A stretch of DNA of 64,000 bases from Sphingomonas lycopersici (GTDB lineage: Bacteria > Pseudomonadota > Alphaproteobacteria > Sphingomonadales > Sphingomonadaceae): assembly GCF_026130605.1 (NCBI RefSeq), contig NZ_JANFAU010000011.1:62001-126000 (forward strand), read 5' to 3'. Position numbers and translations under genes: made by a program. Below are positions 16,570 to 23,385 of this stretch, in pieces (position 1 is the first letter of the stretch; the number at the start of each line of letters is the position of its first letter). The notes below the pieces were generated by a model. The model saw only the letters and a list, made by a program, of their open reading frames with translations. It made no database searches and was not told the origin of the DNA.

Positions 16570-18264
16570 ATGATGGGGGATATACCTGACGACCCGCCGC
16601 GCTGGTGGCAAACCCGCTGGTTCGTGGCGGCCGCAGCACTGATTGCGATCGTGCCGCTGATCTGGCCTGAGATTCCGCCGCTGGTCGATCTGCCCGGGCA
16701 TATGGGGCGCTATCGCGTCCAGCTGTCGCTCGACGCCGCGCCGTGGCTCAGCCAATGGTATAATTTCCGCTGGTCGCTGATCGGCAATCTCGGCATCGAT
16801 CTGCTCATCATCCCCTTCGCCAAGCTGTTCGGGCTCGAACTGGGGGTGAAGCTGATCATCATGGCGATCCCCGCGCTCACCGTCGCGGGGCTGTTGTGGA
16901 TCGCGCGCGAGGTGCATGGCCGCATCCCGCCGACCGCGCTGTTCGCGCTGCCGCTCGCTTATTGCTATCCGTTCCAGTTCGGCTTCGCCAATTTCGCGCT
17001 GTCGATGGCGCTCGCCTTGTGCCTGTTCGCCTTGTGGCTGAGGCTCGGGCGGCTGCGGCGTTTCCGGCTGCGCGCGGCGATCTTCATCCCCGCATCGTGC
17101 CTGCTGTGGCTATGCCATACCTTCGGCTGGGGCGTGCTCGGGGTGCTCGCCTTCTCGGCCGAGATGATCCGCGAGCATGATCGGCGTAAGGATGCAGGAT
17201 CGGGGCATTGGTTCGCCAGCTGGTTCCGCGCCGGGCTGCATTGCATCCCGCTGTCGCTGCCGATCCTGATGATGATCCTGTGGCGCTCGGGCGATCATGT
17301 CACCGGGCAGACCACCGACTGGTTCGACTGGCACGCCAAGACGCAATGGCTGCTGATGGTGCTGCGCGACCGCTGGCTGGCGTGGGACGTCGCCGGTGCC
17401 GCCCTGCTCTATCTGCTGTTGCTCAAGGGGATCCGTGACCCGGCGATCGAATATTCGCGCAACCTCGCGTTATCGGCGCTGTTCCTCACCGCGGTCTTCC
17501 TGCTGTTGCCGCGGATCGTGTTCGGCTCGGCCTATGCCGATATGCGGCTCGCGCCCTATGTCATCGCGATCGCGGTGATCGCGATCCGCCCGCGTCGCAC
17601 CATGTCGCTGCGCCACGCCGGGGTGCTCGCGATGCTCGGGCTGGCCTTCTTCCTCGCGCGGATGGGCGGGACGACGATCAGCTATTGGATGTTCGCGCAC
17701 GATTATCGCACCGAGCTCGCCGCGCTCGAAAAGCTGCCCGTGGGCGCGCGGGTGGTGAGCTTTGTCGGCTACAGCTGCCGTAACGAATGGCGCATGTCCC
17801 GGCTCGAGCATCTTCCCGCACTCGCGCTGGAACGGAAGCTCGCCTATACCAACGATCAATGGTCGATGGCCGGCGCGCAACTGCTCACCGCGCGTTACAC
17901 GATCGCCGGCGGGTTCGCGCACGATCCATCGCAAATCACCACGACGCGCTGGTGCCTGCGCGAATGGTGGCGGCCGATCGGCTATTCGATGGCGCGCTTC
18001 CCGCGAGAGGCCTTTGATTACGTCTGGCTGATCCGCACCGCCCCGTTCGATCCGAGCTACGCCAGCGACCTCGTGCCGATCTGGCGCTCCGCGGACGGGA
18101 CGAGCGCGCTGCTCAAGGTCGATCACACCAAGCCCGCGCCCGATATCGCTGACAGCGAACTGATCCCCAAACGATTGCTCGAACTGCGCGACCTGATCCG
18201 TCGCAAGCGCGCGGCGGAGGCGGCCGCGGCGGAGAAGGCGAAAGCGGCGGCTAACCCCTCCTGA
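16570..18264 (+). CDS. Polytopic membrane protein, paralogue B
   Basis: A 564-residue paralogue of the preceding gene. Matching blocks are IPPLVDLPGHMGRYRVQLSL, PLAYCYPFQFGFANF, CHTFGWGVLGVLAFSAEM and a late TNDQWSMAGAQLLTARY that parallels VNGQWALPGQQLLRTRH in paralogue A. It begins at ATG 16570 (or 16573) with only a weak GCGAG site, 86 bp after paralogue A. The tail is a charged, Ala/Lys/Glu-rich helix (RRKRAAEAAAAEKAKAAA). The last 14 bp overlap the convergent GNAT gene. Function is unknown. Confidence 0.65.
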   Translation: MMGDIPDDPPRWWQTRWFVAAAALIAIVPLIWPEIPPLVDLPGHMGRYRVQLSLDAAPWLSQWYNFRWSLIGNLGIDLLIIPFAKLFGLELGVKLIIMAIPALTVAGLLWIAREVHGRIPPTALFALPLAYCYPFQFGFANFALSMALALCLFALWLRLGRLRRFRLRAAIFIPASCLLWLCHTFGWGVLGVLAFSAEMIREHDRRKDAGSGHWFASWFRAGLHCIPLSLPILMMILWRSGDHVTGQTTDWFDWHAKTQWLLMVLRDRWLAWDVAGAALLYLLLLKGIRDPAIEYSRNLALSALFLTAVFLLLPRIVFGSAYADMRLAPYVIAIAVIAIRPRRTMSLRHAGVLAMLGLAFFLARMGGTTISYWMFAHDYRTELAALEKLPVGARVVSFVGYSCRNEWRMSRLEHLPALALERKLAYTNDQWSMAGAQLLTARYTIAGGFAHDPSQITTTRWCLREWWRPIGYSMARFPREAFDYVWLIRTAPFDPSYASDLVPIWRSADGTSALLKVDHTKPAPDIADSELIPKRLLELRDLIRRKRAAEAAAAEKAKAAANPS

Positions 18265-19381
18265 ACGGCGTCATCTGGTTGAGGAAGGCGCGATCCTGCT
18301 CGATCGCGTCGCGCTCACGCTCGAGGAAATCGGCCACCGCGCGGCGGAAGCCGGGATCGGGCAAATAATGCGCGGAAAAGGTCGCCGCCGGGGCATAGCC
18401 GCGCGCCAGCTTATGCTCGCCCTGCGCCCCGGCCTCGACCGTCGCCAGCCCGCGCGCGATCGCGGCATCGATCGCCTGATAATAACATAATTCGAAATGG
18501 AGGAAGGGCACCTCCTCGACGCAGCCCCAATAGCGGCCGTAGATCGCTTCATCGCCGATCAGGTTGAGCGCGCCGGCGATCGGTCGCCCGTCGCGCTCGG
18601 CGAGGATCAGCAGCACACGATCGCCCATCTTCTCCCCGAGCAGCGGGAAGAAGCCGCGCGTCAGATAGGGCCGGCCCCATTTGCGGCTGCCCGTATCCTG
18701 GTAGAAGCCCCAAAAGGCATCCCATTCGCGCTCGCCGATCTCGGCGCCGGTGAGGTGGCGGATCGTGAGCCCCGCCACCGCCGCCGCGCGCTCCTTGCGG
18801 ATCGCCTTGCGCTTGCGGCTGGAAAGCTCGGCGAGGAAATCGTCGAACCCGGCATAACCCTGGTTGCGCCAGTGATATTGCGTCCCCTGCCGGACCAGCC
18901 ACCCCGCCGCTTCGAACAGCGGCACCTGATCGGGGGCGACGAAGGTGGCGTGGGCGGAGGAAAGCTGGTGCCGGTCAGTCACCGCCTCCAGCGCGGCGAT
19001 CAGCGCGGGCGCGACCGCCGCGTCGCGCAGCAGCAGTCGCGGCCCCGGCACCGGGGTAAAGGGCGCGGCGATCTGCAACTTGGGATAATAACGCCCGCCC
19101 GCGCGCTCCCACGCATCGGCCCAGGCGTGGTCGAAGACATATTCGCCCTGGCTGTGGCTCTTGGCATAGCTCGGCGCGATCCCTGCCGGGCGCCCGTCCG
19201 CGCCATCGACCACCACCGGCAGCGGCTGCCACCCGCTGCGCGCGTCGACGCTGCCCGATTCCTCGAGCGCGGAAAGGAAGGCGTGGCCGACGAACGGATT
19301 GCCCGTCCCGGCGCACGCATCCCAATCCGCCGCCGGGATCGCGGAGACGCCCTCCACCATACGCGCGGTGATGGAGCTCAT
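18251..19381 (-). CDS. GNAT family N-acetyltransferase (COG3146/DUF482 type)
   Basis: A 376-residue protein of the large GNAT-like group often called peptidogalycan biosynthesis or DUF482 proteins (COG3146). Visible blocks are GNPFVGHAFLSALEESGSV, the HYHWRNQGYAGFDDFLAEL-like segment around the middle (YHWRNQGYAGFDDFLAELSS), SRKRKAIRKER, and GARGEHKLARGY-like AGAQGEHKLARGYAP near the end. The gene starts at ATG 19381 and its 3' end overlaps paralogue B. The family is widespread in Alphaproteobacteria, and its acceptor substrate is not established. Confidence 0.85.
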   Translation of the reverse strand: MSSITARMVEGVSAIPAADWDACAGTGNPFVGHAFLSALEESGSVDARSGWQPLPVVVDGADGRPAGIAPSYAKSHSQGEYVFDHAWADAWERAGGRYYPKLQIAAPFTPVPGPRLLLRDAAVAPALIAALEAVTDRHQLSSAHATFVAPDQVPLFEAAGWLVRQGTQYHWRNQGYAGFDDFLAELSSRKRKAIRKERAAAVAGLTIRHLTGAEIGEREWDAFWGFYQDTGSRKWGRPYLTRGFFPLLGEKMGDRVLLILAERDGRPIAGALNLIGDEAIYGRYWGCVEEVPFLHFELCYYQAIDAAIARGLATVEAGAQGEHKLARGYAPAATFSAHYLPDPGFRRAVADFLERERDAIEQDRAFLNQMTPFRRG

Positions 19382-19438
19382 TGCGGAAACGCTGGGGGGA
19401 ACGTCATCCCGCCCAATTTAGGAAAAACCAGCCCGCGC

Positions 19439-19918
19439 TCAAGACGCGAGCGGCGACTCCCCGACTTCGACGATCGCGTCGACCTCGACCGCCGCGCCGA
19501 GCGGCAGCACGGGCACGCCCACCGCCGACCGCGCATGCTTGCCGGCATCGCCGAACAGCGCGACCATCAACTCGCTCGCGCCATTGGCGACCTTGGGCTG
19601 ATCGGTGAAATCACCGTGCGAATTGATGAACACGCCGAGCTTGACGATGCGCTTGACCCGCCCGAGATCGCCGATCGCGGCCTTTACCTGCGCGACGAGC
19701 ATCAGCGCGCAACGCTGCGCGGCATCCTGGCCTTCCTCGACGCTGAGCCCCTCGCCGAGCCGGCCGGTGACGACCTTACCGTCCTTGAACGGTAATTGCC
19801 CGGAGATATGCAGCAGATTGCCCGACAGCACCGTCGGGACATAGGCCGCGACCGGCGCCGCGGCTTCGGGAAGGGAGAGGCCGAGTTCGGCCAGCTTGCG
19901 ATCGATACGTTCGGTCAT
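19439..19918 (-). CDS. RidA family protein (long form)
   Basis: A 159-residue member of the RidA/YjgF superfamily, whose founding members hydrolyse reactive enamine/imine intermediates from PLP enzymes. The C-terminal signature ARSAVGVPVLPLGAAVEVDA contains the Arg that binds the substrate carboxylate in RidA. The N-terminus, with KLAELGLSLPEAAAPVAAY and a SGNLLHISGQLP block, is the longer YjgH/TdcF-like variety. It lies 57 bp after the GNAT gene start on the same strand, separate from it. Confidence 0.9.
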   Translation of the reverse strand: MTERIDRKLAELGLSLPEAAAPVAAYVPTVLSGNLLHISGQLPFKDGKVVTGRLGEGLSVEEGQDAAQRCALMLVAQVKAAIGDLGRVKRIVKLGVFINSHGDFTDQPKVANGASELMVALFGDAGKHARSAVGVPVLPLGAAVEVDAIVEVGESPLAS

Positions 19919-19983
19919 GCCGGAAGCTTCACCACGCGGGCGTTGAGTCGGTCAATCCCCGCAGCCACACGCGCGCGCCCAAC

Positions 19984-20067
19984 CGTCATGCCGGGCTCGA
20001 CCCGGCATCCAAAGTCGCACGGGCCGTCGCTCGTTGCGCTGGATGCCGGATCAAATCCGGCATGACG
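19984..20067. repeat. Palindromic repeat unit between ridA-like and HAD genes
   Basis: CGTCATGCCGGGCTCGACCC followed by GGCATCC is mirrored by GGATGCCGGATCAAATCCGG and CATGACG. The left arm matches the hairpin at 5285. The two arms are near-complements about 30 bases apart. This explains most of the 162-bp gap between the HAD gene and the RidA gene. Confidence 0.7.
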
Positions 20068-20080
20068 AAAAAAGCTAGCT

Positions 20081-20710
20081 TCAACGGGCACCAACACCCG
20101 CGGCGAAGCGCGCGGCGATCCACACCTCGGCCTCGCGCCAGTCGTCGATCCGCGCATGCGCCTCGGGCGCGGGCGGCACGCCGGGGGCCAGCGTCGGTTC
20201 CGACACCATATGCAGCCGGTGGACCTGCGGCGCATATTCGGCGACCGAGGCGTGGTGATGCGGCAGATCGTCGACGAACACCGTCACCGGATCGCCATGT
20301 TCCGCCACCAGCCGTGCGACCGGGCCGCCTTTCCCGCCCTGGTTGCATTCGACGCGATGCGCGATCCCGAAGGCGGCGAGCTGCGCGATGCGTGGTGCGC
20401 GGCACTCGTCGGCAAGATTGGTGAGGATTACGATATCGGCCTGCTCGGCGAGCGTCGCCAGCGCCTCGCGTGCATGCGGCACGAGCGTCTGGCGGTGCAT
20501 CTCCGCGGGGAAGAAGCCGGTGATGAAGCCGAGCATTTCCTCGCGCGTCACCGGCGTGTCCGACGAGCGCCGCCGCATGTTGCGCGTCAACTCCCACGAA
20601 CGCGGCTCGAATTCGATATCGTGCGCCTCGCCCAGCCACACCCCGAAATGCCGCACCATATGCAGCAGCACCTCGTCGCAATCGCAGATCAGCAGCGGCC
20701 GCGCGGTCAT
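20081..20710 (-). CDS. HAD-like hydrolase
   Basis: A 209-residue protein of the haloacid dehalogenase fold. Motif I is LLICDCDEVLLHMV near the N-terminus (Asp nucleophile then Asp two residues later), motif II is IVILTNLADE, and the motif III/IV region has GGKGGPVARLVAEH and TVFVDDLPHHHASV. The cap insert between motifs I and II is about 75 residues. The start ATG overlaps the stop of the DUF3572 gene, so they are translated together. The phosphorylated substrate is unknown. Confidence 0.82.
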   Translation of the reverse strand: MTARPLLICDCDEVLLHMVRHFGVWLGEAHDIEFEPRSWELTRNMRRRSSDTPVTREEMLGFITGFFPAEMHRQTLVPHAREALATLAEQADIVILTNLADECRAPRIAQLAAFGIAHRVECNQGGKGGPVARLVAEHGDPVTVFVDDLPHHHASVAEYAPQVHRLHMVSEPTLAPGVPPAPEAHARIDDWREAEVWIAARFAAGVGAR

Positions 20711-20979
20711 GCCGCCTCCAGCCCGCGTCGCGCCGCGACGAGCCGCTCGGGCGCGACCCCCAGCGCCGCGGCGCAGGCGATCAGATCGGGCTCATGCCCC
20801 TCGAGAAACCCGAGGCACGCCGCCAGCACCGTCGCATCGCCGACGCGCGCGCGCAGGTTGTCGGGCGCGAGCCCGGTCAGCGCGATCAGCCGCTCGGCAC
20901 GCCTCGGCTCGCCCAGCGTCCATGCCAGCGCACCCAGCGCCAGCGTATGCATGTCTTCATTTGTATCGGCTTCGCGCAT
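20707..20979 (-). CDS. DUF3572 family protein
   Basis: A 90-residue helical protein matching the alphaproteobacterial DUF3572 family: ALGALAWTLGEPRRAERLIALTGLAPDNLRARV is the characteristic region (here split by its FLALTGL-type segment). The function is unknown. It is divergent from the DivK-type gene, 37 bp apart, and overlaps the HAD gene by 4 bases. In other Alphaproteobacteria DUF3572 genes also sit next to divK, which supports both assignments. Confidence 0.85.
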   Translation of the reverse strand: MREADTNEDMHTLALGALAWTLGEPRRAERLIALTGLAPDNLRARVGDATVLAACLGFLEGHEPDLIACAAALGVAPERLVAARRGLEAA

Positions 20980-21016
20980 TGCCTATTTAGCCAATCAGCC
21001 TGGGGGACGATTTCGC

Positions 21017-21379
21017 GTGGCAAAAAGGGTGCTCGTTGTCGAGGACAACGAACTCAATCTGAAACTGTTCTGCGATCTGCTGCGCGCGCACGAATATGCC
21101 GCGGAGCCGGTGCGCGACGGGCGCGAGGCGCTCGATCGCGCACGCGCCTTCGCCCCTGATCTGATCGTGATGGATATCCAGATGCCCTATGTCACCGGGC
21201 ACGAGTTGATCGTCGCGCTCAAGGCCGACGAGGGGCTGCGCGATATCCCGGTGATGGCGGTGACCGCCTATGCCGGGCGCGACGACGAGGAACGCATCCG
21301 CGCGGCGGGCGCTGCGGCCTATGTGTCGAAGCCGATCAGCCTCGCGCGATTCATGGATGCGGTGGGCGCGCTGGTTTAG
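21017..21379 (+). CDS. divK: DivK-like single-domain response regulator
   Basis: A 120-residue receiver domain without an output domain. Acidic pocket residues are in VLVVEDNELN, the phospho-acceptor Asp is in DLIVMDIQMP (near residue 53), the Thr in VMAVTAYAG and the Lys in AYVSKPIS. It begins at GTG 21017 with GGGGGA about 9 bases upstream. DivK controls polarity and cell-cycle kinases in Alphaproteobacteria, and the adjacent divergent DUF3572 gene supports this. A generic CheY-like regulator cannot be fully excluded. Confidence 0.82.
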   Translation: MAKRVLVVEDNELNLKLFCDLLRAHEYAAEPVRDGREALDRARAFAPDLIVMDIQMPYVTGHELIVALKADEGLRDIPVMAVTAYAGRDDEERIRAAGAAAYVSKPISLARFMDAVGALV

Positions 21380-21442
21380 CGCGCGCGACTCTATCGGGAT
21401 CACCTATTTCCCGTTCGGGCGAACGGGCCGATGCCACGCACG

Positions 21443-21474
21443 AGAAAAGAGCCGCTGGCCCAAGCCCGCGGCTC
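21443..21474 (-). terminator. Rho-independent terminator of rpmG
   Basis: Read on the minus strand, a 7-bp stem GAGCCGC / GCGGCTC with a 12-base loop is followed directly by TTTTCT. This is an intrinsic terminator 57 bp beyond the rpmG stop. Its stem may also end divK transcription from the other side, though without a T-run in that direction. Confidence 0.75.
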
Positions 21475-21530
21475 CTTCATGTCGGCGCAACATCCGTATC
21501 GCCGGCGGCGCGAAACCCGCGCCGCGCGCG

Positions 21531-21698
21531 TTACTTGATCTTGGCTTCCTTGAACTCGACGTGCTTGCGCACGACCGGGTCGTACTTGTTGAACGACAGC
21601 TTCTCGGTCTTGGTGCGCGGATTCTTCTTGGTGACATAGAAGAAGCCGGTGTCGGCCGAGCTGACGAGCTTGATCTTGACGGTGGTCGGCTTGGCCAT
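21531..21698 (-). CDS. rpmG: 50S ribosomal protein L33
   Basis: A 55-residue ribosomal protein starting MAKPTTVKIKLVSSADTGFF and ending EFKEAKIK. The FYVTKKNPRTKTEKLSFNKY core is diagnostic of L33. It lacks the CxxC pairs of the zinc-binding form, so it is the Cys-free paralogue used in zinc-independent L33. The start is ATG 21698; the upstream extension in the same frame has no support. A strong intrinsic terminator follows. Confidence 0.95.
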   Translation of the reverse strand: MAKPTTVKIKLVSSADTGFFYVTKKNPRTKTEKLSFNKYDPVVRKHVEFKEAKIK

Positions 21699-21863
21699 CA
21701 CCAATTCCTGTGCTTGCGAAACGAAAAAGAGCGACGAGCAAGCGCGCGCCGCTGACAGACCCGGGCGCATGGCGGACGCATCGCCCGATGTCAAGCATCG
21801 ACGCGGTTAACCGAGCCTTTACCCTGTCGGCGCATCCTTCTCCCCACGGGGGAGGACAAGGTC

Positions 21864-22169
21864 ATGCCCAACGACGATGTAGCTGAAATCCGGGGAGAAT
21901 TGGCCCGCCGGATCGCCGCGATCGCGCCTCGCCGCGGGGCCGCCGCGCTGGCACGGGAGATCGATGCGATTCGTCGCATCGCGCATCATAACAACATGTT
22001 GCCGGCGGTGACGGTGGCGCATCTCCTCGAATCGGCGCTGGCGCGCGGCGAACAGGGTGCCTTGGTGCACGATTGGCTCGCGATGCTCGACGAGGCAGTG
22101 CATAGCGATTGCCAAGATGCCGCTACGTCAGACGCTTTCGCCGCCGCCTGCCAGGTCCGTTTCGCCTAA
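21864..22169 (+). CDS. Conserved-looking small hypothetical protein
   Basis: A 101-residue, mostly helical protein with Ala-rich segments (RRGAAALAREIDAIRRIAHH, TVAHLLESALARGEQGALVH). GGAGGAC lies 8-10 bases before the ATG, and codon use matches the flanking genes, so it is probably expressed. It has no membrane segment or signal peptide. I do not recognise a family; sphingomonads carry small proteins of this type. The next gene follows 18 bp later on the same strand. Confidence 0.68.
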   Translation: MPNDDVAEIRGELARRIAAIAPRRGAAALAREIDAIRRIAHHNNMLPAVTVAHLLESALARGEQGALVHDWLAMLDEAVHSDCQDAATSDAFAAACQVRFA

Positions 22170-22187
22170 CCCGACGGGGGCGCGCCG

Positions 22188-22757
22188 ATGGACGCGCTGA
22201 TGGCCGGGCTGGTGCTCGGCGCCTTGTGCGTCGCGGGGGACCGCACGCCGTGGCTCGCAGCGATTCTGGCCGACCGCTATCGCGCCGCGCGCGGGCTGGT
22301 CATCGCCGCCGCCGCGCTGGCGTTTCTCGGCAATTACATGTTGGGCGCGCTCGGCGGTATCCTCGTCGCCCCGCTGCTCTCGCCCGAAGCGCGCGGGCTG
22401 CTGCTCGCCTTGTCGCTGATTCTCGCCGGGCTCGGCGTCTCGTGGCGCCAGAAAGCGCCCGACCGGCTGACGGGCTGGCGGCTCGGCCCGTTCGGTACGA
22501 GCGCGCTCGGGCTGGCGATCATGATTTTCGGCGATCGGATGCAGTTCGTCGCCGCCGCGCTCGCCGCGCGCTCCCCTTTGCCGTGGCTGGCGGCGGCGGG
22601 GGCGACGCTGGGGGCGTTGGCGGTGGTCGTGCCGGCGATCGTGATCGGCGAGGCGCGCTGGATGGCGCTGCCGCGGCGGCTGATCTGCATCGCCAGCGCC
22701 GCGATCCTGACATTGAGCGGGGTGATCATCGGGCTGCGCTCGATTGCTCTGATCTGA
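22188..22757 (+). CDS. Small membrane protein, GDT1/TMEM165-like
   Basis: A 189-residue protein with about six hydrophobic segments in two halves. Each half has a GDR motif at the start of a helix (AGDRTPWLAAILADRY and IFGDRMQFVAAALAAR), reminiscent of the paired E-x-G-D-(K/R) motifs of the UPF0016/GDT1 cation exchangers, which move manganese or calcium. The first glutamate of the motif is missing in both halves here. If the match is right, the protein is a degenerate exchanger or a changed-specificity relative. Confidence 0.55.
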   Translation: MDALMAGLVLGALCVAGDRTPWLAAILADRYRAARGLVIAAAALAFLGNYMLGALGGILVAPLLSPEARGLLLALSLILAGLGVSWRQKAPDRLTGWRLGPFGTSALGLAIMIFGDRMQFVAAALAARSPLPWLAAAGATLGALAVVVPAIVIGEARWMALPRRLICIASAAILTLSGVIIGLRSIALI

Positions 22758-22820
22758 TTTTTCGCTGGAGCGAAACCCTTGTCGAACCGTTTTCGCAACG
22801 AACCGACAATGGAGAATCCC

Positions 22821-23318
22821 GTGGCCAGCACCAATCCCAAGCTCAGCACCCCCAGCGACCTGCAGCGCAACGAGACGCGCTCGGTCGCCGATGCGCTCAA
22901 CGTGGCGCTGGCGGATTGCTTTGCGCTGTATCTGAAGACCAAGAATTTCCACTGGCACGTCTCCGGCCCGCATTTCCACGATTACCACCTGCTGATGGAT
23001 GCGCAGGCGACACAGATCCTGGGCGTGACCGATGCGATCGCGGAGCGCGTGCGCAAGACCGGCAACGTCACCTTGCGCTCGATCGGCGACGTCGCGCGGC
23101 ATCAGACGATCAAGGACAATGACGCGCCGTTCGTCGGCCCGGAGGATATGCTCGCCGAGCTGCGCGACGACAATCTCAAGCTGGTCGAGGTGTTCCGCAC
23201 GGTGAAGGACGCCGCCGAGGAAGCCCGCGACAATGCCACCAGCGGGATCGTCGACGAATGGACCGATCAGGCCGAGGAGCGCGCCTGGTTCCTGTTCGAG
23301 GCGACGCGCAAGGGATGA
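22821..23318 (+). CDS. dps: Dps family ferritin-like protein
   Basis: A 165-residue DNA-protection protein that oxidises and stores iron. The ferroxidase region is KNFHWHVSGPHFHDYHLLMD at about residues 35-54, with the His and Asp residues that form the inter-subunit iron site. I start it at GTG 22821 because GGAG lies 6 bases upstream; ATG 22809 and TTG 22779 are in frame but lack a site. The gene is monocistronic, with a palindromic repeat after it. The N-terminus is short and not strongly basic. Confidence 0.87.
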   Translation: MASTNPKLSTPSDLQRNETRSVADALNVALADCFALYLKTKNFHWHVSGPHFHDYHLLMDAQATQILGVTDAIAERVRKTGNVTLRSIGDVARHQTIKDNDAPFVGPEDMLAELRDDNLKLVEVFRTVKDAAEEARDNATSGIVDEWTDQAEERAWFLFEATRKG

Positions 23319-23325
23319 ACCTCAA

Positions 23326-23357
23326 CGTCATCACCCCGGCTCAAGGCCGGGGTGACG
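23326..23357. repeat. Palindrome between dps and gdh (convergent)
   Basis: CGTCATCACCCCGGCTCAAG is mirrored by GCCGGGGTGACG with a small bulge and a 5-base loop. It sits between two convergent genes and could terminate both, and it resembles a dispersed alphaproteobacterial palindrome. Confidence 0.6.
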
Positions 23358-23385
23358 TTAGGTTATTTTACCCACCGTTCGGACG

